DNA of 64,000 nucleotides from Micromonospora pattaloongensis (GTDB taxonomy: Bacteria > Actinomycetota > Actinomycetes > Mycobacteriales > Micromonosporaceae). The position numbers were made by a program, and so were the translations under genes. The stretch is taken from assembly GCF_900107255.1 (NCBI RefSeq), contig NZ_FNPH01000012.1, positions 54,737 through 118,736 on the forward strand. Reading direction: 5' to 3'. Position 1 is the first letter of the stretch. Each line of letters opens with the position of its first letter. Positions 18,076 to 29,134 of the stretch are shown here, piece by piece. The notes under the pieces were generated by a model. The model was not told the origin of the DNA. It ran no database searches and saw nothing but the letters and a program-made list of their open reading frames with translations.

Positions 18076-18390
18076 TCAGGACAGCACGAGCACGCGGGCG
18101 TGGATCTGGTTGCGCTGCTGCAACGCCGCCCGCAGCGCCCGGTGCAGCCCGTCCTCCAGGTAGAGCCCGCCGCTCCACTGCACGACGTGCGGGAAGAGGT
18201 CGCCGTAGAACGTCGAGTCCTCGGCGAGCAGCTTGTCGAGGGCGAGCTCCCGCTTCGTCGTGATCAGTTGGTCGAGCCGGAGCGGCCGTGGGGGAATCTC
18301 CGCCCACTGCTTCAGGGTGAGCCCGTGGTCCGGGTACGGACGCCCGTCCCGGACCGCTTTGAAGATCACGACGGCACGCTCCCCTCCCAT
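18076..18390 (-). CDS. Conserved actinobacterial protein, ParB/Srx-like pattern
   Basis: The 104-residue product begins MGGERAVVIFKAVRDGRPYP. It has LRLDQLITTKRELALDKLL, then GDLFPHVVQW and YLEDGLHRALRAALQQRN. The last stretch recalls the ParB/sulfiredoxin-like fold, where a loop of the form DGxHR binds nucleotide or phosphate; here it reads EDGLHR. Actinomycete genomes often carry such a single-copy protein, but I know of no proven function. The frame extends upstream to 18489 without support, so the internal ATG is preferred. It lies between the acyl-CoA dehydrogenase and nitroreductase genes on the same strand. Confidence 0.72.
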   Translation of the reverse strand: MGGERAVVIFKAVRDGRPYPDHGLTLKQWAEIPPRPLRLDQLITTKRELALDKLLAEDSTFYGDLFPHVVQWSGGLYLEDGLHRALRAALQQRNQIHARVLVLS

Positions 18391-18498
18391 GTCGCCGTAC
18401 CCGTTCACCGTCGGCGGGCCGAGCCGCCGACGTGCCGGGCCCCCGTCGTACGCCCGGCGCTGTGTCAGCCTAGCGACCGCCGCCGACACTGCGGTTTG

Positions 18499-19122
18499 TT
18501 AGTCGTTGTCAGTTTCCCGCCCGGCCCACCGACCGCGGTGCACGACCTCCCCGACCGGGCGCCGCCCGCGCCGCAACGACGGTGACCGGTGGTCCGGCAC
18601 GCGGTAGCCGACGGTGATCGCACCGATCGGGGTGAACTCCGCGGGCACCCCGAACGCCTCCCGGAACGCCCCGGTCCGCTGGGGTGGAATGCCGAAGAAG
18701 CACGCCCCCAGCCCCTCGTCCACGACCGTCAGCAGCATCAGCAGCGCCGCGAACCCCGTGTCGACGTGCCAGTACGGCACCGGCCAGCGCCGCTCGTCCC
18801 GGTCGGTCCAGCCCTTGTCCGGCTCGGCGTACCGGTCCAGATACGCCGAGCGGTTGGCGTGCGGCACGATGATCAGCGGCGCCCGCCGCATCCCGGTCAG
18901 CCAGCGGCCCCGCCCCCCGCCCTCGGGGGTGGTCGCCGCCCAGAACCGCTCCCGGTCGGCGGCGCTCTCCAGCACCAGGAAGCCCCAGCCCTGGGAGAAA
19001 CCCGCCGACGGCGCGCGCACCGCGTGGTCGAGCAGCCGGTCGACCACCTCCGCCGGCACCGGACGGTCCGGGTCGTAGTTGCGCACCATCCGCCGCCGGC
19101 GGACGACCTCGGAGAACTCCAC
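18499..19122 (-). CDS. Nitroreductase family flavoprotein
   Basis: The protein has 207 residues. It opens with VVRRRRMVRNYDPDRPVPAE and RAPSAGFSQGWGFLVLE, the FMN-binding start of the nitroreductase family, and later shows FAALLMLLTVVDEGLGACFF and a PIGAITVGYR strand that completes the flavin site. Such enzymes reduce nitro groups, quinones or similar electron acceptors with NAD(P)H, in the cytoplasm. The physiological substrate cannot be told. The 25-base gap after its start suggests it may be read with the aldose epimerase gene upstream. Confidence 0.88.
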   Translation of the reverse strand: MEFSEVVRRRRMVRNYDPDRPVPAEVVDRLLDHAVRAPSAGFSQGWGFLVLESAADRERFWAATTPEGGGRGRWLTGMRRAPLIIVPHANRSAYLDRYAEPDKGWTDRDERRWPVPYWHVDTGFAALLMLLTVVDEGLGACFFGIPPQRTGAFREAFGVPAEFTPIGAITVGYRVPDHRSPSLRRGRRPVGEVVHRGRWAGRETDND

Positions 19123-19147
19123 GCGCGCCTCCCCGACGACCGACGCG

Positions 19148-20083
19148 TCAGGCCGCGCCGGGGCGGATGCCCCAGCTCGCCCGCCACGGCTCGCCGGGTC
19201 GGAGCACGATCAGGTCCCGTCCGGACCGGAACGCGTCCGGTGGGCACGTCATGGGTTCGAGCGCCACGGCGCGCCGCCGGCGTTCGCCGGGGAGGGTGTC
19301 CGCGGTGAAGACCTGCCACCAGCCGAACGCCCGGTCCGCCCAGACCGTGACCGCCGCGCCGTCGGCGCCGGTCAGCGTCGCCGCGGAGCCGCCGTCGTCG
19401 CCCCGGTCGACGTCGCCGAAGGCGGTGTCGAGGGTCTGCGCCCCGATCCGGCGGGCCTCGGTGAAGTCGTACTCCCCGCCCGTGACCGGGGTCGCGGCGA
19501 TCGGGAGCATCCGGTCGTCGACCTGGAGCCGGGTCCGCGCCGGCAGCCGCAGCGACAGCTCGTCGACGGGCGCGCCGGCCAGCCGCAGGTACGGGTGGAC
19601 GGCGAGCCCGAACGGCGCCGGGGCCGGGCCGAGGTTCACCACCTCGTGGGTGACCCCCAGGCCGTCCCCGCCGACCCGCCACCGCGTGCGCAGCTGCAGC
19701 GTCCACGGGTAGCCCGGCTGGGCCGGCAGGACGTACTCGACCGTGACGTGGTCCGTGTCGTGCGCCACGCAGCGCCACGGCGCCCAGTTGACCAGGCCGT
19801 GGATGGCGTTGTGCCGGGTGGGCTCGGTCAGCGCCAGCTGCCGCTCGACGCCGTCGAAGGTGTAGCGCCCGTCGCGGATCCGGTTGGGCCAGGGCGCCAG
19901 CACCTGACCGGCCCCGCCCACGGCGAGCTCGTCCTCGGCGTACCCGTCGAGGTAGTCGACCCCGCCGGCCCGGTAGCTCCGCAGCCCGCCGCCCACCTCG
20001 ACCACGACGGCCTCGTGCCCCTCGGCCGAAATGCTCCACTGTGCACCGGAGGGCGGGCGCGCCCCCGCCGCGAGCTTGCTCAT
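19148..20083 (-). CDS. Aldose 1-epimerase family protein
   Basis: The 311-residue protein belongs to the galactose mutarotase-like fold. Recognisable segments are LAPWPNRIRDGRYTFDGVER, RHNAIHGLVNW with the conserved asparagine and histidine, FGLAVHPYLRLAG carrying the catalytic histidine, and a C-terminal AVALEPMTCPPDAFRSG with the catalytic glutamate region. It should interconvert alpha and beta anomers of an aldose or act on a related hexose-6-phosphate; the conserved residues support activity. It is separated from pdxH by 73 bases that carry a half copy of a repeat element. Confidence 0.88.
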   Translation of the reverse strand: MSKLAAGARPPSGAQWSISAEGHEAVVVEVGGGLRSYRAGGVDYLDGYAEDELAVGGAGQVLAPWPNRIRDGRYTFDGVERQLALTEPTRHNAIHGLVNWAPWRCVAHDTDHVTVEYVLPAQPGYPWTLQLRTRWRVGGDGLGVTHEVVNLGPAPAPFGLAVHPYLRLAGAPVDELSLRLPARTRLQVDDRMLPIAATPVTGGEYDFTEARRIGAQTLDTAFGDVDRGDDGGSAATLTGADGAAVTVWADRAFGWWQVFTADTLPGERRRRAVALEPMTCPPDAFRSGRDLIVLRPGEPWRASWGIRPGAA

Positions 20084-20129
20084 GCCCGGACCCTAACGGC
20101 TGGCGCGCGGACACGCCCAACCCGACGGG

Positions 20130-20155
20130 AAGGCTCCCTTGTCACCGCTTCCGCA
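20130..20155. repeat. Half copy of AAGGGCCC-type intergenic element
   Basis: AAGGCTCCCTTGTCACCGCT followed by TCCGCA closely resembles the left arm and loop of the hairpin downstream of citrate synthase (22173-22215), sharing the TGTCAxCGxTTTCCGCA-like loop. The right arm is missing. It sits in the gap between the pdxH and epimerase genes. Confidence 0.5.
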
Positions 20156-20156
20156 C

Positions 20157-20834
20157 TCACGGCGCGAGCCGCTCCATGAGCCAGCTTCCCTGGTCGGTGC
20201 GGCGGTAGCGCAGCCGGTCATGCAGCCGGCTCGGCCGCCCCTGCCAGAACTCCACGGTCTCCGGGATCACGCGCAGTCCGCCCCAGTGCGGCGGTGGCGG
20301 CACCGGGTCCGCGGCGCCGAAGCGTTCCGCGACCGCCTCGAAACCCGCGTCCAGCGCCGCCCGGTCGGGCACCACGGTGGACTGCGGGCTGGCCCAGGCG
20401 CCGAGTTGGGAGCCGCGCGGGCGGGTCGCGAAGTACGCCTCGGTCTCGGCCCGGTCCACCGGGGCGACCGCGCCGCAGACCGAGACCTGCCGGTGCAGGG
20501 GGAACCAGGGAAAGAGCAGGCTGGCGTACGGGTTCGCGAGCGCCTCCCGACCCTTGCGCGACTCGTAGTTGGTGTAGAAGACGAACCCGCGGGCGTCGTA
20601 GCCCTTCAGCAGGACGGTCCGGCTGCTCGGCCGCCCCCGTTCGTCGGCGGTCGCGACGATCATCGCGTTCGGCTCGGGCAGGCCGGCGGCGAGCGCGTCG
20701 GCGAACCAGCGCCCGAACTGGGTCGGCCAGTCGTCGGCCATGTCCGCTCGGGAAAGGCCTTTCTCCTGGACGTATTCCCGCCGCATCTGCGCCGGTTGCA
20801 GTGTGTCACCCGTCACGTCGCCATTCTCGTACAT
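20157..20834 (-). CDS. pdxH: Pyridoxamine 5'-phosphate oxidase
   Basis: The 225-residue enzyme oxidises pyridoxamine or pyridoxine 5'-phosphate to pyridoxal 5'-phosphate with FMN. Family features are visible throughout: [56 protein letters not shown] [40 protein letters not shown] and a C-terminal [17 protein letters not shown]. Length fits the family when it starts at the ATG at 20834; a GTG at 20816 is an alternative, and the upstream extension to 20930 is not supported. It is divergent from citrate synthase; PLP made here would serve enzymes such as SerC encoded nearby. Confidence 0.95.
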   Translation of the reverse strand: MYENGDVTGDTLQPAQMRREYVQEKGLSRADMADDWPTQFGRWFADALAAGLPEPNAMIVATADERGRPSSRTVLLKGYDARGFVFYTNYESRKGREALANPYASLLFPWFPLHRQVSVCGAVAPVDRAETEAYFATRPRGSQLGAWASPQSTVVPDRAALDAGFEAVAERFGAADPVPPPPHWGGLRVIPETVEFWQGRPSRLHDRLRYRRTDQGSWLMERLAP

Positions 20835-21056
20835 CGACGTCGGCCGGCCCGAACCCGCGTTGGCCTGCGACTCCGGACCGCCAACGGGCCCCCGCCGCGC
20901 CCGCCCCGGTGATCGTGTCACCCGGAGCACAGGTCACCCGGGTCGTAACTTCCTTCCCCACCAGGCAAGATGACACGCAACACATCGCTGAACATCGCCG
21001 TCGTTGCCCCGTGCGCGCGCGGACCAGGCGGGACCAACCAGATCCAGGAGAGCGAA

Positions 21057-23505
<2,449 letters not shown>

Positions 23506-23510
23506 CCAGC

Positions 23511-23544
23511 CGTGGTGGGGGTCGGCGCGCCGGCCCCCACCACG
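23511..23544. terminator. Strong hairpin terminator after serC
   Basis: CGTGGTGGGGG and CCCCCACCACG pair perfectly, and the bases between them (GGCG/CGCC) pair too, giving a nearly loop-free stem. It begins 6 bases after the serC stop codon. Confidence 0.78.
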
Positions 23545-23742
23545 CCGCGCCCGGCCCGCACCGCCGCCCGCGCCCCACCGGTGTGACCTCCCGCCCAGCG
23601 GCCGGTAATTGTCGCAGCTCACGCGACTCCCCCGGCGTGGCCTACTCCCGTCGATCGAGGTATGGGCGTACCGTGTCCGGGGAGGACGCCCGGGCGTACC
23701 CGCCTGCGGCGAGGGGGAGCTGAGCGGGACGGAGGCAACGCG

Positions 23743-24822
23743 ATGCGACCAGTACGCTTCGTCGCCCTCTCCGAAGACGGCCAGGCTCTGGTCCTGGCCG
23801 ACGAGGTGGGCCGCCTGCTCGCGCTGCCCATCGACGACCGCGTGACCACGGCGCTGCACAGCGAGCCGGGCTCCGGGACCGCCACGCTGACCGTGGCCGT
23901 GCCGACCGGCGAGCCGATGCCCTCGCTGTCGCCGCGCGACATCCAGGCCCGGATCCGGGCCGGCGAGTCCGCCGACGAGGTCGCCCGGGTCGCCGGCGTT
24001 CCGGTGGACCGCGTCCTGCGCTACGCCGGGCCGGTGCTCCAGGAGCGCGCGATGCTCGCGCAGCACGCCCGGCGCACCCCGCTGAAGACGTCGGAGAAGG
24101 GCTCGCCGCTGGCCGAGGTCGTGGACGCCCGGCTCGGGCAGCACGGCATCGACACCGAGAAGATCTCCTGGGACGCGTACCGACGCGAGGACGGCACCTG
24201 GCGGATCATCGCCACCTGGCCGTCGGGCAAGGCGACCGCGCAGGCCGTCTGGGAGCTCGACAAGACGCGGCAGGCCGTGGCGCCGCACGACGACATGGCG
24301 CAGTACCTCTGCACCGAGCGTCCGGCGCCGATCCTCGGTCAGGAGCCGGCGCCGGAGCGCGGCGGCCACGCGCTGCCCGGCCCGGCCCGCACCGACCCCG
24401 GTCGCGGCGGCCACGCGCTGCCCGCGGCGGCGGCCGACCTCGCCCGACCCAACCGCGACCCGATCCGTGCCGGCCGCGACGCGCTGCTCGCCTCGCTGGA
24501 GCGGCCGCTCGGCTCGAACGCCGGTCGCGGCCTCGAGCCGGCGGCCTCGGCCGGCCCGACCGAGACGACCCGGCAACGCCCGGTCTCCGGTGGGGCGGCG
24601 GCGTTGATCGGCGGCGGCCAGGGGTCCGCGTTCGACGACGACGCCGACCTGCCCAAGGAGGTGCCGGCCGTGCCGTCGCTGGCCGTGCTCCGGCCGCGTC
24701 GGACGACCGGGACACCGGCGGCCGGCGAGTCGGGCGAGACGTCCAGCAAACCCCGCAAGCGGCTGCCGAGCTGGGACGACGTCCTCTTCGGCACCGGCCC
24801 GGCCGCCCGCGAGACCTCCTGA
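23743..24822 (+). CDS. sepH: Septation protein SepH
   Basis: The 359-residue protein starts MRPVRFVALSEDGQALVLAD after GGAGG. Residues 1-180 form the DUF3071 domain of SepH, with LSPRDIQARIRAGESADEVA as the helix-turn-helix-like part and ISWDAYRREDGTWRIIATWP. The rest is a long alanine/proline/arginine-rich disordered region ending with the short conserved tail RLPSWDDVLFG. SepH binds FtsZ and promotes Z-ring assembly in sporulating actinomycetes; this role is from family knowledge. The linker holds a repeated RGGHALP motif. It is transcribed alone, with hairpins on both sides. Confidence 0.93.
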   Translation: MRPVRFVALSEDGQALVLADEVGRLLALPIDDRVTTALHSEPGSGTATLTVAVPTGEPMPSLSPRDIQARIRAGESADEVARVAGVPVDRVLRYAGPVLQERAMLAQHARRTPLKTSEKGSPLAEVVDARLGQHGIDTEKISWDAYRREDGTWRIIATWPSGKATAQAVWELDKTRQAVAPHDDMAQYLCTERPAPILGQEPAPERGGHALPGPARTDPGRGGHALPAAAADLARPNRDPIRAGRDALLASLERPLGSNAGRGLEPAASAGPTETTRQRPVSGGAAALIGGGQGSAFDDDADLPKEVPAVPSLAVLRPRRTTGTPAAGESGETSSKPRKRLPSWDDVLFGTGPAARETS

Positions 24823-24840
24823 CCGGCGATCCCGTCCACC

Positions 24841-24888
24841 AGGGGCCTGTCCGCGCTCATCGATCCCCGATGACGCGGACAGGCCCTT
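24841..24888. terminator. Hairpin terminator after sepH
   Basis: GGGCCTGTCCGCG pairs with CGCGGACAGGCCC, extended by TCATCG/CGATGA after a single bulged base. It starts 19 bases after the sepH stop. Confidence 0.75.
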
Positions 24889-24945
24889 GATTCATTGACA
24901 CGTCCCTCATCGGCGCGCTCCGTCCGAGCGTGGCAGGGTGAAGGG

Positions 24946-25932
24946 ATGGAGTACACGAACCTGGGCCGCACCGGGCTGTCGGTGAGCCGGCTCTGCCTCG
25001 GCACCATGAACTTCGGCCCGCAGACCAGCGAGCCCGACAGCTTCGCGATCATGGATCGCGCGCTGGAACACGGCATCAACTTCTTCGACACCGCCAACGT
25101 CTACGGCTGGCAGCTCGGCGAGGGCGTCACGGAGCAGATCATCGGGCGCTGGTTCGCGCAGGGCGGCGGGCGCCGCGACAAGGTCGTTCTGGCCACCAAG
25201 GTGTACGGCAAGATGGGCGAATGGCCCAACGAGCAGGGCCTGTCCGCGCGGCACATCATCCGCGCCTGCGACGACTCGCTGCGCCGCCTCCGGACCGACT
25301 GGATCGACCTTTACCAGATGCACCACGTCTCCCGGGCCACGCCGTGGGAGGAGATCTGGCAGGCGATGGAGACGCTGGTCGCGCAGGGCAAGGTGCTCTA
25401 CGTCGGCTCGTCGAACTTCGCCGGCTGGCACATCGCCGCGGCACAGGCCGCCGCCGGCAGGCGCAACTTCCTCGGCCTCGTCTCCGAGCAGTGCATCTAC
25501 AACCTGCTCACCCGGCACGTCGAGCTGGAGGTCATCCCGGCGGCCCAGCATCACGGGCTCGGCATCATCCCGTGGTCGCCGCTGCACGGCGGGCTGCTCG
25601 GCGGCGCGATCCGCAAGCTGGCCGAGGGCGGCGCGGCGCGGGCCAAGACCGGCCGCGCGGCGGAGTCGCTGGCCGCGCACCGGCAGACCATCGAGGCGTA
25701 CGAGAAGCTCTGCGCCGATCTCGGCCACGATCCGGCGGACGTCGGCCTCGCCTGGCTGCTCTCCCGGCCCGGCGTGACCGCCCCGATCGTCGGCCCCCGC
25801 ACGGTCGAGCAGCTCGACGCCAACCTCGGGGCGCTCGACGTGACCCTCAGCGCGGAGACGTTGGCCCGGCTGGACGCGCTCTTCCCGCCGGTCGGCAACG
25901 GCGGGCCCGGCCCGGAGGCCTGGGCCTGGTAG
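24946..25932 (+). CDS. Aldo/keto reductase
   Basis: This 328-residue NADPH-dependent enzyme begins MEYTNLGRTGLSVSRLCLGT. It has the AKR catalytic set: INFFDTANVYG (Asp, Tyr), KVVLATKVYGKMG (Lys) and LYQMHHVS (His). YVGSSNFAGWHIA and the C-terminal TAPIVGPRTVEQLDANLGAL complete the cofactor site. The pattern resembles the YajO/IolS-like group of AKR enzymes. It likely reduces small aldehydes or ketones in the cytoplasm. The ATG at 24946 has GAAGGG just upstream and is preferred over an upstream frame starting at 24895. Confidence 0.93.
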   Translation: MEYTNLGRTGLSVSRLCLGTMNFGPQTSEPDSFAIMDRALEHGINFFDTANVYGWQLGEGVTEQIIGRWFAQGGGRRDKVVLATKVYGKMGEWPNEQGLSARHIIRACDDSLRRLRTDWIDLYQMHHVSRATPWEEIWQAMETLVAQGKVLYVGSSNFAGWHIAAAQAAAGRRNFLGLVSEQCIYNLLTRHVELEVIPAAQHHGLGIIPWSPLHGGLLGGAIRKLAEGGAARAKTGRAAESLAAHRQTIEAYEKLCADLGHDPADVGLAWLLSRPGVTAPIVGPRTVEQLDANLGALDVTLSAETLARLDALFPPVGNGGPGPEAWAW

Positions 25933-25952
25933 CCGGCGCGGCCTGGTAGCGG

Positions 25953-26585
25953 CTACAGCCGCCAGGCCGCCAGCCGGTCGTAGGTCGGTCGCGGGCCGAG
26001 GTGACTGCGCATCAGCGCCACCTCGGCCACCGGCCACTCCGGTCCCGCGTAGGCGGCGAGCGCCGCCCGGTCGGCGTCGACCTCCTCGTCCGTCACCCGC
26101 TCCCCTGGCCGGGCGATCGTCAGATGCGGCCGGAACGGTTTGCGGTCGTACGGCAACCGCGCCTGCCCCAGCTCGCGGCGCAGCGCCCGGCTCAGGTCGG
26201 TCAGCGCGTCGACGTCGCCGTCGAGGCCGAGCCAGAGCACGGTGAACCGGCCGCGCCCGAAGCGCCCGCCCCCGGCGAAGCTGACCCGCGGCGGTCCGGG
26301 CGGCGGCGGGTCGGACGCGGCGTCGACGACCGGCGCGGGTCGTCCGGATCCGTCGTGCCCCGGACGCCAGTTCGCGGTGGCACGGGTGATCGCGGCCTGC
26401 ACGTCGGGCAGCCGGAGCGGGTCCACCTCGCCGAGGAAGGCGAGGGTCACGTGGTACGTCTCGGGGCGGGTCAGCCGCACATTGATCCCGCTCGCCGCCG
26501 CCCGCCCGACCCGGAGGCCCTCGACCCGCGCGACGGCGTCCGTCACCGCCTCCGGCGGGGGGTACGCGGCGACGAAGAGCCTCAA
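25953..26585 (-). CDS. thpR: RNA 2',3'-cyclic phosphodiesterase
   Basis: Starting at a TTG, the product is 210 residues. It is a 2H phosphoesterase: H45-x-T47 in YHVTLAFLGEVDP and a second HxT in RPHLTIARPGERV. The opening LRLFVAAYPPPEAV is typical of the LigT/ThpR family, which opens 2',3'-cyclic phosphate ends of RNA. A proline-rich insertion sits between residues about 75 and 100. The TTG overlaps the upstream stop as TTGA; the longer frame up to 27047 lies in the other gene and is arginine-rich noise. Biological RNA target unknown. Confidence 0.85.
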   Translation of the reverse strand: MRLFVAAYPPPEAVTDAVARVEGLRVGRAAASGINVRLTRPETYHVTLAFLGEVDPLRLPDVQAAITRATANWRPGHDGSGRPAPVVDAASDPPPPGPPRVSFAGGGRFGRGRFTVLWLGLDGDVDALTDLSRALRRELGQARLPYDRKPFRPHLTIARPGERVTDEEVDADRAALAAYAGPEWPVAEVALMRSHLGPRPTYDRLAAWRL

Positions 26586-27097
26586 CCGCCGCGCTGCTTC
26601 CGCCGGAGCCCTGAGGGCGCGGCGGGAAGCGACAGGCCCGCCGCGGTCAGCTCGCCCTCCACGCGTACCCGCTCGATCTCCAGGTCCATCCCCTCGAGCT
26701 CCGCCAGGTGCTCGGCCACACCGAGCCGCTGGCTGGCCAACCGTAGCCGGTCGTCGTACGCCCGCAGCACGGCGCACTGCCACACCTGGGACCGGCCGGC
26801 GATCCCGAGCCGCTGGCCCGCGAGCCGCCGCAGGTCGGCGGCGATCTCCTCGATCGGGGGGCGGCCGTCGGCGTCGAACGCGGTCAGGTCGATGTCGCGG
26901 GTCAACGACGCCGCGTCCACCGCCCGGTCCAACTGCTTGATCGTCCGTCGCTCCCGGCGCGCGTCGCGCCACTCGCTCACGGCGCAGGCCAGTCGGTCGA
27001 GGAGCTCGTCCGCGCCGAGGATCAGGGCGAGGAAGACCGGTAGGCACAGCACCGCGAGCAGCGCGAGTGCCAGCACCAGGGTGTGCACGACGGCCAC
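26582..27097 (-). CDS. Unrecognised single-pass membrane protein
   Basis: The 171-residue protein begins with a hydrophobic helix (VVHTLVLALALLAVLCLPVF, residues 3-28 or so), which looks like an N-terminal membrane anchor, followed by a charged, helical cytoplasmic part with ERRTIKQLDRAVDAASL and QRLGVAEHLAELEGMDLEIE, suggesting a coiled coil. I do not recognise the family. It overlaps the thpR start by four bases, so the two are expressed together. A hairpin lies upstream, between it and the MFS gene. Confidence 0.72.
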   Translation of the reverse strand: MAVVHTLVLALALLAVLCLPVFLALILGADELLDRLACAVSEWRDARRERRTIKQLDRAVDAASLTRDIDLTAFDADGRPPIEEIAADLRRLAGQRLGIAGRSQVWQCAVLRAYDDRLRLASQRLGVAEHLAELEGMDLEIERVRVEGELTAAGLSLPAAPSGLRRKQRGG

Positions 27098-27176
27098 GCC
27101 ACCGACGCTAAGCGGCGCCGGCGGGGGTCGCCACCGCTTTGCCCCGATCTCAACCGGAACGCCGCGGCCGGACGCG

Positions 27177-27226
27177 CCGTCGCGAAGGCCGCCCTCCCCC
27201 GGCGGAGAAGGCGGCCTTCGGCGACG
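27177..27226. terminator. Hairpin terminator of the MFS gene
   Basis: GTCGCGAAGGCCGCC faces GGCGGCCTTCGGCGAC with a central GC-rich loop. It ends exactly where the MFS stop codon begins, downstream of that minus-strand gene. Confidence 0.7.
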
Positions 27227-28549
27227 TCACAGCTCCGTGGTGGTCGGCACGACGTAGAACCGGGGCAGCGGGCGCAGCCGCACCCGCAGCCGGGCGCCGG
27301 TGCGGCGCAGCTGCCAGGCCAGCGCCAGACCGGCGGCGGCGAGCGAGATGAGCCCACCGAGCCAGATGCTCGCGCCGGCGCCGTACCGCTCCGCGACCCA
27401 GCCGACCAGCGGCGCGCCGATCGGGTTGGTGCCGAGGAAGACGAGCACCCAGAGCGCCATCACCCGGCCGCGGAACGCGGCGTCGGTGCCGAGCTGGACC
27501 CGCTGGTTGGCGGCCTGCGCGAAGTAGACCATGAAGAACCCGGTCGGCACGAGCAGGACCACGACGAGCCAGTACGTCGACGCGAAGCCGACCAGGGTGC
27601 CGAGCGCGGCGAACGCCGTGGCGGCGCCGAGCACGGTGTAGGCCGAGGGACGCTCCCGCCGGCCGCTGCCGGCCAACGCCCCGCCGAGCGCCCCGACCGC
27701 GAGCGCGGTGGTGAAGAGCCCGAACGTCGCGGCGTCGGTCTTGAAGACGGTCTTGGCGAGCGCGGCGAGGGTCAGCTGGAAGTTGAACAGCACCATGCCG
27801 AGCACCGACATCAACGCCATCGGCAGCAGCAGGTCGGGGCGCCGCCAGACGTAGCGCAGCCCGTCGATGACCCGCGCCGAGTCCCGCTCGGCGCGCGGCG
27901 GCAGCGCCTCCCGGTGCAGTTCCGCGGCGCGCATCCGGACCAGGCCCACCAGCGGGGCGAGCGAGCTGACCGCGCTGATCAGGAAGACCGGACCGACGTC
28001 GAAGGCGGCGATCGCGACGCCGGCGAGCGCGGGGCCGAGGATGCGCGCGGAGTTGAACGTCGCCGCGGAGAGCGAGAGCGCGTTGGGCAGCAGCGTCGTG
28101 CCGACGAGTTCGGAGACGAACGCCTGCCGCACCGGGGTCTCGACGGCGTTGGCGACCCCGAGCAGGGCGGCGAAGACGAAGACGTGCCACAGCTCGGCGA
28201 CGCCGGTCAGCACCAGCACGCTCATCGCCAGCGCGAGCACGCTCCACGCGGCGTTGGCGACGAACAGCAGCAGCCGCTTGTCGTAGCGGTCGGCCAGCCG
28301 GCCGGAGAGCAGGGTGAGCAGGAGCACGGGGGTGAACTGCAGGGCGGTCACCACGCCCAGCGCGGTGGCCGAGTCGCCGGAGAGGTCCAGCACGAGCCAG
28401 TCCTGCGCGATGAACATCATCCAGACGCCGATCAGCTTCACGAGCTGACCGGTCGCGAAGAGCCGGTAGTTACGGACCTGCAGGGATTGGAACGTCGTGC
28501 TCAGCCTCGCCCGCACTCGATCTGCGCCTCCTCGGGTCGTACGCGTCAT
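27227..28549 (-). CDS. MFS transporter (DHA3-like exporter)
   Basis: The 440-residue protein has about 12 hydrophobic segments. It opens with TFQSLQVRNYRLFATGQLVK and carries LSGRLADRYDKRLLLFVANA, the loop 2-3 motif of the major facilitator superfamily. The pattern matches the DHA3 group (MefA/TetV/EntS-like) which exports drugs, macrolides or siderophores with protons. It follows the MarR gene by 38 bases on the same strand, so it is probably in the regulator's operon and under its control. The substrate is unknown. A downstream GTG at 28516 is a possible alternative start. Confidence 0.9.
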   Translation of the reverse strand: MTRTTRGGADRVRARLSTTFQSLQVRNYRLFATGQLVKLIGVWMMFIAQDWLVLDLSGDSATALGVVTALQFTPVLLLTLLSGRLADRYDKRLLLFVANAAWSVLALAMSVLVLTGVAELWHVFVFAALLGVANAVETPVRQAFVSELVGTTLLPNALSLSAATFNSARILGPALAGVAIAAFDVGPVFLISAVSSLAPLVGLVRMRAAELHREALPPRAERDSARVIDGLRYVWRRPDLLLPMALMSVLGMVLFNFQLTLAALAKTVFKTDAATFGLFTTALAVGALGGALAGSGRRERPSAYTVLGAATAFAALGTLVGFASTYWLVVVLLVPTGFFMVYFAQAANQRVQLGTDAAFRGRVMALWVLVFLGTNPIGAPLVGWVAERYGAGASIWLGGLISLAAAGLALAWQLRRTGARLRVRLRPLPRFYVVPTTTEL

Positions 28550-28587
28550 CCGTCACGGACGAAGCGGACCCGGTGGCTGGCACGGCC

Positions 28588-29016
28588 TCAGGCGCGCGCG
28601 ACCTTCTGCAGGATCTCCGCGGCCCGCCGCAGCGTGTCGCGTTCCTCCGGGGACAGCTCGGCGAGCCGGGTGGCGAGCCATTCGTCGCGCGCCCGCTCGA
28701 ACTGGGCGAGCGTGTCCCGCCCGGCCTCGGTGGCCGCGAGAATGACCTGCCGGCCGTCGGTCGGATGGGGGGTGCGCTGCACGAGGCCGCGCTCCTCCAG
28801 CTTCGCGACGATCCTGGTCATCGTCGGTGGTTGCACCCGCTCGACGTCGGCCAGCTCACGGGGAGTCAGCGCGCCCGCCAGCTCGAGGCTGGTCAGGGCG
28901 GAGAGCTGGGTCACCGTGAGGTCGCCGACCGGGCGGGTCTGCCGTACCCGTCGGTTCAGCCGGGTGATCGCGTCGCGCAGCAGCGTCGCCAACTGCGCCG
29001 CCGAGACGTTCGACAT
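28588..29016 (-). CDS. MarR family transcriptional regulator
   Basis: The 142-residue protein shows the MarR winged-helix layout: LTVTQLSALTSLELAGALTP, ELADVERVQPPTMTRIVAKL as the recognition helix, then GLVQRTPHPTDGRQVILAAT as the wing. These regulators bind palindromic sites as dimers and are released by small phenolic or drug-like ligands. The ATG at 29016 is preferred because GGAG precedes it; the GTG at 29034 has no ribosome site. Just upstream is an A/T-rich inverted repeat, a probable autoregulatory operator. It is the first gene of a regulator-exporter pair. Confidence 0.88.
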   Translation of the reverse strand: MSNVSAAQLATLLRDAITRLNRRVRQTRPVGDLTVTQLSALTSLELAGALTPRELADVERVQPPTMTRIVAKLEERGLVQRTPHPTDGRQVILAATEAGRDTLAQFERARDEWLATRLAELSPEERDTLRRAAEILQKVARA

Positions 29017-29037
29017 CACCGTCCGCTCCGTCACGAT

Positions 29038-29067
29038 CGTTAGCTTAACTAATAAGCAACGCTAACG
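29038..29067. promoter_or_regulatory. Probable MarR operator
   Basis: CGTTAGC and GCTAACG are perfect arms spaced 16 bases apart, with a nested GCTTA/TAAGC repeat inside. The stretch is strikingly A/T-rich for this genome and lies directly upstream of the marR start, where a repressor would cover the promoter. Confidence 0.5.
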
Positions 29068-29134
29068 ACTACGGTTTATGACCGCAGTCACCCGACCTGC
29101 CGTTCTGCCCGCCACGCTACCCGCGGCGACGAAA

